Shown piece after piece: positions 1 through 7,172 of a stretch of 14,509 nt of DNA. Location of the stretch: positions 167,443-181,951 of the forward strand of contig DCDV01000004.1 of assembly GCA_002316595.1 (NCBI GenBank), written 5' to 3'. Both the position numbers and the translations under genes were made by a program. Numbering within the stretch: position 1 is the stretch's first letter; every line of letters begins with the position of its first letter. Origin of the DNA: Mageeibacillus sp. UBA1046. Its GTDB lineage: Bacteria > Bacillota > Clostridia > Saccharofermentanales > DTU023. The notes under the pieces are model-generated. The model had not been told where the DNA came from and made no database searches. It was given only the letters and a program-made list of their open reading frames with translations.

Positions 1-1924
1 GAAGTGATGTCAGGGCAAGTTTCTTGAAGTAACCCTCCTCGGTGAGGAAGATACGAATATTGTAATCTTCGATCAGATCTTCTTCATCCAGCATGGGCGC
101 ATCCTCAGGCTCAATAAGCGTAGTAAGCCTCTCCCGGCCGTAGGTCTTAGCGATGTCTTTCAGCTGCTTGCTGATCTTACTGTTAATCAGCCTGGTGCTT
201 TCGGCCAGACTCTTGAGTTCATAAATCTCTTCTTCCAGCGAGGCAATCTCATCAATCCTGCGCAAGATATATTCCCGGTTAAGGTGACGCAGTTTAATTT
301 CCGCCACATATTCCGCCTGCACTTTATCGATGTTAAAGCTGGACATTAAGTTCTCGACTACTTCGCTTTCCTTTTTGGTCAAGCGAATCACTGCGATCGC
401 TTTATCGATATCCAGAAGGATTAACTCCAGAGCCTTGAGAAGGTGCAGTTTTTCTTCCTTCTTGCGGCGCTCGAATTCAGCCTCGCGTCTGACACAGCCC
501 TGACGCCAGCTCAGCCAGCTGTCCAGAATCTCAGCCACTCCCATTGTCCTTGGTCTGCCATCAATAAGAATATTGAAATTACAGGAAAAACTGGTCTCCA
601 TTGAGGTCAGATCAAAGAGTTTTAAGATAAGCATCTGCGTATCGGTATTTTTCCTGTAATTGATGGTGATCTTCAGACCGTTTAAGTCAGTTTCGTCTCT
701 GACATCCAGAACTTCCCGCAGCTTGCCCCTGCGCGCCTGTGCGGCTATATCGTCAATAATTGCCTCTGCGGTGGTATTATAAGGAATTTCAAATACCTCA
801 ATCAGATTTTCCTTCTTGTTTATCCTGTACTTGCCTCTCAGTTTAAAGGAACCGCGCCCGGTCTCATAAATCTTTTGCATCTGGTCTCTGTCATAGATCA
901 GCTGACCGGCTGTAGAAAAATCAGGAGCAGGCATTGTCTCCAGCAAATCGTGATTTCTGTTTGCTATGAAGGCGGAAGTCGTAAGACAGACTTCCTTAAG
1001 GTTAAAAGAACAGATATTGCTGGCCATGCCAACTGCTATGCCCTGATTGGAGTTGACCAGTATGGTCGGAAAGGAGGCCGGCAAAAGCGTCGGCTCCTTC
1101 ATGGTTCCGGAATAGTTATCTACAAAGTCGACGGCATCTTTCTCCAGACCATCGAAAATCAAAACTGCACTGTCGTCAAGGCGGGCTTCAGTATAACGGG
1201 CGGCAGCGTACTGCATGTCCCGGGAATAAACCCGGCCAAAGTTACCTTTGGAGTCAATCCAGGGATGAATCAGAGAACCGTTCCCTCTGGTCAGTCGCAC
1301 CATCGTCTCATAAATTGTCTGATCTCCGTGAGGATTCAATGCCATGGTCTGGCCTACAATATCAGCCGATTTCGCTCGCGCAGAATTCAGCAGTTTCATC
1401 CGGTACATGGTATAGAGCAACTTGCGGTGGGCAGGCTTAAACCCGTCGATCTCCGGGATCGCACGCGATACTATCACACTCATGGCGTAGGGCATGTAGT
1501 TATTGAGAAGGGTATCGGTTATCGGCTGCCTGAGAGGGCCATTGTCTGACTGCATCTGCTCGTTATCAAGTCGCACTTGCTGACAATCTGATGTTATCTC
1601 CGGCTCATCTACAATCTGCTCAATGTCATCCTCGGTCGCTAAAGACTTATCTTTATCGTCCTGTCCAATGTCATCGATCTTGGTTTTCAAAGATTTCTCA
1701 TCATCCGCCTGACCGATATCATCGCCGCCGGCTTGTTGAGTCTGCTGATTATCGGGCTGACCGTTATCATCGCCGCCGACTTGTATATTCTGCTCATCTG
1801 CCGGCACGCTGTCGCCGCCGGCTTGCAAAGTGTGCCTTATCTCCGGCTGCCTGATTTTTTTCTTTTCAGGCTTTTTTTGCCCGTTATCTGATTCTATTTT
1901 CCGCTCTTTGTCGCGAGAGTCCAT
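1..1924 (-). CDS. Type II topoisomerase A subunit, ParC/GyrA-like (C-terminus beyond window)
   Basis: DNA breakage-reunion subunit of a type II topoisomerase, acting with the B subunit encoded just upstream. The frame is open from the ATG at 1924 to the left edge (641 codons), so the C-terminus is missing. GGAGG sits 4 bases before the ATG. Residues 1-132 are a hydrophilic, acidic, repeat-containing extension. The conserved domain starts near 133 (QPITDTLLNNYMPYAMSVIV), followed by IPEIDGFKPAHRK (156-168), the quinolone-region helix NPHGDQTIYE (197-206) and AAARYTEAR (240-248) with catalytic Tyr244. 'GNFGRVYSRDM' before the tyrosine, instead of the gyrase form 'GNFGS.DGD', marks the divergent clostridial ParC-like family rather than true GyrA. 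A charged region before the window edge (about 480-600) fits the coiled-coil arm. Whether the enzyme decatenates or supercoils cannot be told, because the C-terminal domain is not visible. Confidence 0.93.
   Translation of the reverse strand, partial: MDSRDKERKIESDNGQKKPEKKKIRQPEIRHTLQAGGDSVPADEQNIQVGGDDNGQPDNQQTQQAGGDDIGQADDEKSLKTKIDDIGQDDKDKSLATEDDIEQIVDEPEITSDCQQVRLDNEQMQSDNGPLRQPITDTLLNNYMPYAMSVIVSRAIPEIDGFKPAHRKLLYTMYRMKLLNSARAKSADIVGQTMALNPHGDQTIYETMVRLTRGNGSLIHPWIDSKGNFGRVYSRDMQYAAARYTEARLDDSAVLIFDGLEKDAVDFVDNYSGTMKEPTLLPASFPTILVNSNQGIAVGMASNICSFNLKEVCLTTSAFIANRNHDLLETMPAPDFSTAGQLIYDRDQMQKIYETGRGSFKLRGKYRINKKENLIEVFEIPYNTTAEAIIDDIAAQARRGKLREVLDVRDETDLNGLKITINYRKNTDTQMLILKLFDLTSMETSFSCNFNILIDGRPRTMGVAEILDSWLSWRQGCVRREAEFERRKKEEKLHLLKALELILLDIDKAIAVIRLTKKESEVVENLMSSFNIDKVQAEYVAEIKLRHLNREYILRRIDEIASLEEEIYELKSLAESTRLINSKISKQLKDIAKTYGRERLTTLIEPEDAPMLDEEDLIEDYNIRIFLTEEGYFKKLALTSL
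1598..1831 (-). repeat. Degenerate 48-bp coding repeat in the topoisomerase A N-terminus
   Basis: Codons 32-109 of the topoisomerase A gene can be laid out as five units of 15-16 codons: TLQAGGDSVPADEQN, IQVGGDDNGQPDNQQT, QQAGGDDIGQADDEKS, LKTKIDDIGQDDKDKS and LATEDDIEQIVDEPE. Units 2 and 3 are also close at DNA level (CAA G-C GGC GGC GAT GAT A-C GGT CAG), while units 1, 4 and 5 are more diverged. This looks like past tandem duplication inside the reading frame. The product is acidic, rich in Asp, Gly, Gln and Glu, has almost no aromatic residues and is likely disordered. Its function is unknown. Confidence 0.75.
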
Positions 1925-1937
1925 CTTTCCTCCGATA

Positions 1938-3923
1938 TCAGGCTAAGTCCAACATATCCATGTAGGATTCGCCATAATCTTCAATATACTGTTTTCTGCC
2001 AGACAGGTTGTCGCCCAGCAAAAGGTCAAACATTTCCGCTGATTCCTCATAACCGCAGGGCACGATTTCAATCAACTTTCTGGTTTCAGGATTCATCGTG
2101 GTAAGCCACATCATGTCCGGCTCATTCTCACCTAATCCTTTTGATCTTTGAATGTGTACGCTGCCTCCGTTCAACTGGTCGAGAATTTCATTTTTCTCCC
2201 GGTCACTATAGGCAAATAAGGTGCGCTCAACTTTTTTCACCACATGGGTTATCTCAAATAATGGTGACTCAGCGATAAAAATTTTGCTTTCAGTTATTAA
2301 GGTAGGCATCAGACGATAGAACATGGTAAGGATCAGAGTGCGGATCTGAAAGCCGTCGACGTCAGCATCTGTACAAATTATTATCTTGTTCCAGCGCAAG
2401 CTGTCAAGATCAAAACTGGCTATTTTGCTGCTATGCTTCGATTTAATCTCCACACCACAGCCCAGTACTTTAATCAGATCAGTAATGATTTCGCTGTTGA
2501 AAATCGTTTTATAATCGGCTTTGAGACAGTTCAATATCTTGCCGCGAATAGGAATCACGGCCTGATATTCAGCATCACGGGCCATTTTTACTGAGCCAAG
2601 AGCGGAGTTGCCTTCAACGATATAGAGTTCTCGCTTGCTGATATCTTTAGTTCGGCAATCGACGAAGTTTTTAATTCGATTTTGGAAATCCAGATTGCCC
2701 ATCAGTTTTTTCTTGACATCAAGTCTGGTCTTTTCTGCATTCTCACGGCTGCGTTTATTGATCAGCACCTGATCTAAAATCCTCAACGTCTCCGCTTTGT
2801 GCTCAATAAACCATATTTCCAGCTGTGAACGTATCAGGTCAGTCATATATTCTTGAATAAACTTGTTGCTGATAGACTTTTTGGTCTGATTTTCATAACT
2901 TGTCAGCGTAGAGAAAGAGCTGGAAATCCAGATGAGACTATCCTCGATATCTGAGAAGGAAATCTTGCTTTCATTGGCTTTGTACTTATTTTCATGCTTG
3001 AGTAGACGGTCAAGCTCAGCTACCAGAGCCGAGCGCATGGCACGCTCCGGAGATCCGCCGTGTTCCAGCCAGCTGGAATTATGGAAAAACTCAATTTTGC
3101 CGCCTTCGTTATTGAAACAGAAGGCAACTTGGGCCAGTACCTTATAATCGGGTTTATCCGCGCGATCCTTACCCAATCCTTCACCTTCGAAAAAGAATGG
3201 TTCTGAGATCCCTTTGCCCCCGTCCAGCTCCTGGACAAAGCCAAGTATGCCCTCCGGATAATAAAATTCTGTAGTCTCATCGGCCAGCTTATCGATAAAG
3301 ATAAAACGTACACCGGCATTAACAATAGCCTGCCGCTTCAAAATAATATGGAAATTTGCGGCAGGGATCTCAATCTCTGTGAACACCTCACGGTCAGGTT
3401 TCCAGTGCTGGATGGTTCCTGTGCGTCTGCTGCCGGTCTCGGTCTTGGAGAGGCCGCCAATGTTCTCACCTTTTTCAAAGTGCAGTTCATATTTATAGCC
3501 ATCGCGCATAGATATCACATCGAAAAACTCGGAAGCATACTGCGTCGCGCAGGCACCCAGGCCGTTGAGTCCTAAGCTGTATTCATAATGAAAGCCTTCG
3601 TTTGTTCTGTATTTACCGCCGGCATAAAGCTCACAGTAAACGAGCTCCCAGTTGTAGCGTTTTTCTCTCTGGTTGTAGTCAACCGGAATGCCGCGTCCGT
3701 CATCCTCAACTTTAATACTGTGATCGGCGTATCTGGTCACAGTGATCCTGCTGCCATAACCTTCGCGCGCCTCATCAATGGAATTGGATAATATTTCAAA
3801 GAAAGACTGTTCCGTGCCGCTCAGATCATCAGAACCAAAAATTACCGATGGTCTTTTGCGGACACGATCGGCACCCTTGAGTGCGCTGATACTCTCATTG
3901 TCATACTCTCTTGCATTGTTCAT
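1938..3923 (-). CDS. Type II topoisomerase B subunit (ATPase), ParE/GyrB-like
   Basis: ATP-hydrolysing subunit (661 aa) that dimerises on ATP and passes a DNA segment through the break made by the A subunit. The GHKL ATPase domain has FFEILSNSIDEA (Glu43 general base, Asn47 for magnesium), DDGRGIP (74-80), the lid YSLGLNGLGA (115-124, where gyrase usually has GGLHGVGAS) and the QTK loop (346-348). The TOPRIM domain has ELYIVEGNSALGS (432-444, Glu438) and CTDADVDG (517-524, Asp519 and Asp521), then SKGLGE (594-599). The lid and 'EGNSALGS' are unlike classical GyrB and match the clostridial second topoisomerase family. GGGAGGAG lies 7 bases before the ATG. The stop is 13 bases before the A-subunit start, so the two are surely co-transcribed. 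Length is usual for the family, with no large insertion. Confidence 0.95.
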   Translation of the reverse strand: MNNAREYDNESISALKGADRVRKRPSVIFGSDDLSGTEQSFFEILSNSIDEAREGYGSRITVTRYADHSIKVEDDGRGIPVDYNQREKRYNWELVYCELYAGGKYRTNEGFHYEYSLGLNGLGACATQYASEFFDVISMRDGYKYELHFEKGENIGGLSKTETGSRRTGTIQHWKPDREVFTEIEIPAANFHIILKRQAIVNAGVRFIFIDKLADETTEFYYPEGILGFVQELDGGKGISEPFFFEGEGLGKDRADKPDYKVLAQVAFCFNNEGGKIEFFHNSSWLEHGGSPERAMRSALVAELDRLLKHENKYKANESKISFSDIEDSLIWISSSFSTLTSYENQTKKSISNKFIQEYMTDLIRSQLEIWFIEHKAETLRILDQVLINKRSRENAEKTRLDVKKKLMGNLDFQNRIKNFVDCRTKDISKRELYIVEGNSALGSVKMARDAEYQAVIPIRGKILNCLKADYKTIFNSEIITDLIKVLGCGVEIKSKHSSKIASFDLDSLRWNKIIICTDADVDGFQIRTLILTMFYRLMPTLITESKIFIAESPLFEITHVVKKVERTLFAYSDREKNEILDQLNGGSVHIQRSKGLGENEPDMMWLTTMNPETRKLIEIVPCGYEESAEMFDLLLGDNLSGRKQYIEDYGESYMDMLDLA

Positions 3924-3968
3924 TAAATAGCTCCTCCCGGATAACAGCTGCCCTCAGCCTCGATAGAA

Positions 3969-3998
3969 ATATTAACTCAAAAAAAGATAATTTACCAA
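3969..3998 (-). promoter_or_regulatory. Weak promoter candidate for the topoisomerase gene pair
   Basis: In the 93-base gap between the ATPase stop and the topoisomerase B start, the minus strand reads TTGGTA, an 18-base spacer, then TAATAT. Each box matches the housekeeping consensus at 4 of 6 positions. The gap has no hairpin with a U-run, so read-through from the metal-efflux operon is equally possible. Confidence 0.3.
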
Positions 3999-4016
3999 AA
4001 TCCAAAAAATACCTGC

Positions 4017-6110
4017 TTAATCCCCGGCCAGCTCGCGTGCGGTCTTAATTTCACGCAAACGGGGTATGTAGAAGATGCGGAAGCAGTTGAGAATCACCAG
4101 CAAGGTCACCCCAACATCAGCAAACACTGCCAGCCACATGGGCATGTAGCCAAAGGTGGCCAGGAGCAGGAACAGGAACTTGACCCCCAGAGCGAAAGCG
4201 ACATTCTGACGGACAATCCTCCGCGTCTTCCTGGCAATAATTAAGCCTTTCAGCAGGGCGGACAGATCGTCCTTCATTAATACGACATCCGCAGCTTCTA
4301 TGGCAGCGTCACTGCCAACACCGCCCATTGCGATACCGACATCTGCGGCAATAAGAACCGGAGCATCATTTAGCCCGTCGCCTACAAAACCAATGGTGCC
4401 GTTTTGATTAGCGGCTTTAGTTTTTTCCATCCAGGCGACTTTATCTTGTGGCAAGAGTGAAGCATACACCTCATCTATACCTGCTTCGCCTGCTATCTCA
4501 CGAGCGAAGACTTCGTTGTCACCTGTGAGGAGAGCCATACGCTCAACGCCCTCTTTGCGCAAAGCGGAAATTGTCTCTGCCGCCTCCGCCTTCAGCTCAT
4601 CACGGATGACAATATGTCCCAGATAACGAGTATTTTCAACCGGTTCAGCCTGCTTGACCTCCTCATAACTGCGCCCCTCTCTGAAGCCCGGAATTATAGC
4701 AACGTGGCTCATAGCCCAGGCTTGCCCTTCACAACCATCAAAGAGAGCGTATTCATGCAGCTCCAACATTTTCATCAGCGCCGCGTTGCCGATGTAAACA
4801 GTAGCCGGATACTTTATCTCAAGAGATAGGTTATTGTTTTCTTCGATTACGCCACGCATACCTTGACCGGGCAAGGCAATAATATCTGTCAGGCCGCTGC
4901 CGGAAAGGCTGATACCAAGGCCTGAAGCATAATTGACAATGCTTTCTGCTATCGGGTGCGTTGATCCTTGCTCCATAGTGGCGGCCAAGGCGATAAACTT
5001 TCGTTCGTTCACATCTTCTTCAGCATGGCTGAACAGGACACTGAATTTGCCCTTAGTCAGAGTGCCTGTCTTATCAAAGGCAAGTTCGCGCAGCTCAGCG
5101 AGATTCTCCAAGTCATTGCCCCCCCTTATTAAAACACCGTTTCGAGAAGACATGCCCAGGCCTGCAACGAAAGAGAGCGGAACTGAGATTACAAAAGCGC
5201 AGGGACAGGATACAACGAGGAAAGTCAATCCACGGTAAATCCAGGTCGCAAAACTTTGATCTGCGAAGAGCAGGGGCGGAACAATAGACACCAGTGCCGC
5301 CAGCCCGACTACAATAGGCGTATAAACACGGGCAAAGCGTGTGACGAATGATTCGGAGCGGGCTTTGCGCGAGGAGGCCTCTTCAACCAATACCATCACC
5401 CGGCTGGCTGTTGAGTTTTGGTAGGTAGTTTGGGCCCTGAGGCGCAGAAGGCCGTCGCCATTGATACTGCCGCTTAAAACACTGCTGTTTTCCTGCACCT
5501 CGAGTGGCATGGATTCTCCGGTAATAGCTGCGGTGTTTAAACTGCTTTGTCCGCTTATGATTACACCATCTGTGGGGATAAGTTCTCCGGGCTTGACTTC
5601 CAGGACATCTCCGACCTGAATAAGAGCGGGATCAATGCGGCGGACATCGTCTGCGCTAACCAGATTCGCATAAGGCGCGGTAATATCCAGCAAATCTGAA
5701 ATCGACTGACGCGACCTCCCTACTGCAAAATCCTCCAGAAGCTCACCGACTTGATAAAGGATCATGACTAATGCGGCCTCAAAGTATTCTCCCAGTATCA
5801 CTGCTCCTATAGTGGCAACAGACATGAGAAAATCCTGGTCGAGCACAAAGCCGGCAAGCAATTTGCGTCCGGCGTTAAGCATTACTTTGTAGCCGCTGAG
5901 CAGCCAGGCAGCAAGAATAAGTACTATAGCGAGCTCATTTTGCTGCCAGAGAAACCTGGCCATCAAACCTAAGACAAGGCAAATTATGGCAATGGAAAAT
6001 ATAACTATTCTCCCCCGACTGCCGGAACCGCTTTCGTCGTTTTTCTGACAGCAGTCTGCCGGACAATTGCTAATCTTATCGTAATTCATTTCCGGTGTCT
6101 TCTCGCTCAT
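4017..6110 (-). CDS. P1B-type heavy-metal ATPase, Zn/Cd/Pb exporter
   Basis: Membrane pump that exports zinc, cadmium or lead using ATP. From the ATG at 6110 it has 697 residues. Seen in order: TGES actuator motif (197-200), membrane metal site SCPCAF (Cys302, Cys304), phosphorylation site DKTGTLT (Asp346), the HP motif STHP (His385), TGDN (529-532), GDGLNDAP (577-584), and a final membrane pair with Lys644 and 'FADVG' (Asp665), the signature of the Zn/Cd/Pb class (ZntA/CadA) rather than copper pumps. No N-terminal HMA domain is present. Instead the short cytosolic tail has NCPADCC (cysteines 16, 20, 21), which may contact metal. The frame extends upstream to a TTG at 6164, but that has no ribosome site. 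The ATG at 6110 has AGGGAG about 13 bases upstream, rather far. An ArsR/SmtB repressor gene precedes it. Confidence 0.93.
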   Translation of the reverse strand: MSEKTPEMNYDKISNCPADCCQKNDESGSGSRGRIVIFSIAIICLVLGLMARFLWQQNELAIVLILAAWLLSGYKVMLNAGRKLLAGFVLDQDFLMSVATIGAVILGEYFEAALVMILYQVGELLEDFAVGRSRQSISDLLDITAPYANLVSADDVRRIDPALIQVGDVLEVKPGELIPTDGVIISGQSSLNTAAITGESMPLEVQENSSVLSGSINGDGLLRLRAQTTYQNSTASRVMVLVEEASSRKARSESFVTRFARVYTPIVVGLAALVSIVPPLLFADQSFATWIYRGLTFLVVSCPCAFVISVPLSFVAGLGMSSRNGVLIRGGNDLENLAELRELAFDKTGTLTKGKFSVLFSHAEEDVNERKFIALAATMEQGSTHPIAESIVNYASGLGISLSGSGLTDIIALPGQGMRGVIEENNNLSLEIKYPATVYIGNAALMKMLELHEYALFDGCEGQAWAMSHVAIIPGFREGRSYEEVKQAEPVENTRYLGHIVIRDELKAEAAETISALRKEGVERMALLTGDNEVFAREIAGEAGIDEVYASLLPQDKVAWMEKTKAANQNGTIGFVGDGLNDAPVLIAADVGIAMGGVGSDAAIEAADVVLMKDDLSALLKGLIIARKTRRIVRQNVAFALGVKFLFLLLATFGYMPMWLAVFADVGVTLLVILNCFRIFYIPRLREIKTARELAGD

Positions 6111-6164
6111 CTTATTATCAGATCTCCCTATACGTGTTTTCTCTTGATTCCAAATAATAAACAA

Positions 6165-6347
6165 TTACATCTGGTGCGTTTTTTCACTGCGAGCTGAATT
6201 TTCATCTCTGGCGCCAGTAATATCTCTAGATTTGTTATCATCTCAAGCTCTAGTCACATCCTGAGCTTTATTTTCACCTTGTGTTCTATTCACATCCTGA
6301 GCTTCATTTTCTTCTCATACTCTATTCGCAGCTCAAGCTCTCTTCAA
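6165..6347 (-). repeat. Degenerate 36-bp tandem repeat between repressor and ATPase genes
   Basis: Read on the minus strand, this stretch divides into five units of 36 bases. The clearest two (6276-6311 and 6240-6275) agree at 29 of 36 positions. In the reading frame of the repressor the units read ENEAQDVNRTQG, ENKAQDVTRA*D, DNKSRDITGARD and ENSARSEKTHQM, then TAA. A fifth, poorer unit covers the end of the repressor gene and its stop (LKRA*AANRV*E). The frame is also that of the ATPase downstream. TGA stops recur at the same unit positions (5 and 11). It may be a decayed repeat tail of the repressor or a non-coding repeat spacer; I favour decay. Confidence 0.6.
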
Positions 6348-6692
6348 AGCACGGCTCTCATCGATATGCGTCTTCACCACATCGTAAATATCAATGACAT
6401 GCTCGTCGGACAGGCTGTAATAAATATACTTTCCCTCTCGCCGGCTCTTGACGATATTATTTTGTCTCATGAGACGGAGCTGATGTGATACCGCTGAATC
6501 AGACAGACCGAGCAATTCTGCTAAATGACTGACACAGAGCTCTCCATGCCGCAGAGCAGATACAATCAGAACACGCGTGCCGTCACTGAGCACAGAGAAA
6601 AAGTCCGCCAGTTGCGTAATTTCTCCTGACTGGGGCATTTGCTTTTTGATTTTCTTCAGTTCTGAATGCCTGGCGCCGTTCTCAGCAGACAT
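6333..6692 (-). CDS. ArsR/SmtB-family zinc-responsive repressor
   Basis: Winged-helix metal sensor (119 aa) expected to repress its own operon until zinc or a similar metal binds. The helix-turn-helix is around 55-76 (VSHLAELLGLSDSAVSHQLR) and the wing around 81-93 (VKSRREGKYIYYS). The C-terminal helix has Asp96, His98, His109 and Glu112, the exact D-x-H-x10-H-x2-E spacing of the SmtB/CzrA alpha-5 zinc site. ELCV (51-54) keeps one cysteine of the CadC-type alpha-3 motif, but the second is Ser55, so the alpha-3N site is probably not used. The start at 6692 is chosen because GGGAGG (6699-6704) lies 6 bases upstream. Longer in-frame starts would begin inside the promoter or lack a ribosome site. 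The ATPase downstream is the likely regulated target. Confidence 0.93.
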   Translation of the reverse strand: MSAENGARHSELKKIKKQMPQSGEITQLADFFSVLSDGTRVLIVSALRHGELCVSHLAELLGLSDSAVSHQLRLMRQNNIVKSRREGKYIYYSLSDEHVIDIYDVVKTHIDESRALKRA

Positions 6693-6730
6693 GCATTTCC
6701 TCCCATAATTTAATGCATTCATTCCTACAT

Positions 6731-6746
6731 TTGAGCAAGTGTTCAA
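6731..6746 (-). promoter_or_regulatory. Operator of the ArsR/SmtB repressor
   Basis: On the plus strand TTGAGCA-AG-TGTTCAA is an inverted repeat with 7-base arms and one mismatch. The inner 6-2-6 geometry (TGAGCA/TGTTCA) matches known SmtB/CzrA-type operators (TGAACA/TATTCA form). It begins 3 bases past the -10 box and so covers the expected transcription start, where a bound repressor would block polymerase. Inference from position and pattern. Confidence 0.65.
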
Positions 6747-6749
6747 TTG

Positions 6750-6779
6750 ATTATACGGGAAATTATGAATTTCTGTCAA
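6750..6779 (-). promoter_or_regulatory. Consensus promoter of the repressor/ATPase operon
   Basis: The minus strand has a perfect TTGACA at 6779-6774, an 18-base spacer and a perfect TATAAT at 6755-6750. Transcription should start near 6743, giving a leader of about 50 bases before the repressor ATG at 6692. So strong a promoter fits a gene set kept off by a repressor bound at the adjacent operator. Confidence 0.8.
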
Positions 6780-7101
6780 TCATGAGATCAGCATCGCCTT
6801 CATACGATGAAGAGTGTGCATTGATGTTAAGAAATATGAAAATACCTTTTTGGCGCAGAGCAAGAATTTACCAATAGAGATCTTCATCGATCGTGGATAA
6901 AATTCGTTGTGAAAGATTTGTAACCTGTATATTATTCATATATTTCCTTCTCGTCTTTTCAAAACTGCCAACATTACACTAAAGATTATTTAATTGGTAT
7001 TACGGTTCATTATTGAATTAGACAAAATATAGATATTTTTCCGTCCGGTTCGTTCTTGAACTGTATAACCTTACAAATCTGATATATATTCATATTTATG
7101 C
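6780..7101. other. AT-rich divergent intergenic region, no gene seen
   Basis: No plausible protein or RNA gene was found between the metal-efflux promoter and the argG promoter. It holds a perfect 6-3-6 palindrome, CTTCAT-ACG-ATGAAG, at 6798-6812, about 19 bases upstream of the -35 box of the repressor promoter. A 9-base arm of it (CGATGAAGA, 6805-6813) is repeated inverted at 6881-6889. The rest is AT-rich with no clear motif. 7083-7100 loosely resembles an arginine repressor (ArgR) box on the minus strand. Confidence 0.5.
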
Positions 7102-7129
7102 TTGATTATACGTATAAGAGGCGTATAAT
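7102..7129 (+). promoter_or_regulatory. Predicted promoter of the argGHF operon
   Basis: TTGATT (7102-7107), a 16-base spacer and a perfect TATAAT (7124-7129) would start transcription near 7136, leaving a short leader before the argG ATG at 7173. Between and overlapping the boxes lies the perfect palindrome TTATACGTATAA (7106-7117), and CGTATAA occurs twice, 11 bases apart (7111 and 7122). These could be operator half-sites. An ArgR-like site may lie just upstream (7083-7100), but the match is loose. Confidence 0.5.
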
Positions 7130-7172
7130 TGTAAAAACCAAGAAAATATGCAATCAAAGGAGCGTGTCTCTT

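Noticed and set aside
875..1854. Plus-strand open frames (875-1549 and 1591-1854) opposite the topoisomerase A gene
   Set aside because: The minus-strand frame here encodes a clear GyrA/ParC domain. The plus-strand frames have no recognisable domain, and the repetitive RRRLV pattern of the second is only the mirror of the coding repeat.
6165..6335. TGA read as a sense codon (alternative genetic code) to join the repressor and ATPase frames
   Set aside because: A TAA also interrupts the frame, and TGA serves as the normal stop of the topoisomerase B gene, where the A-subunit start with its ribosome site follows directly.
6165..6347. CRISPR array
   Set aside because: The 36-base units are contiguous and degenerate, with no unique spacers between conserved repeats, and no cas genes are nearby.
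6693..6779. Longer N-terminus for the ArsR-type repressor (start at 6779)
   Set aside because: That start codon lies inside the -35 box of the perfect promoter, so it would not be in the transcript. The ATG at 6692 has a good ribosome site.
7083..7100. Confident ArgR binding site upstream of argG
   Set aside because: The AT-rich match to the ARG box is partial and could arise by chance in this AT-rich region, so it is mentioned only as a possibility.
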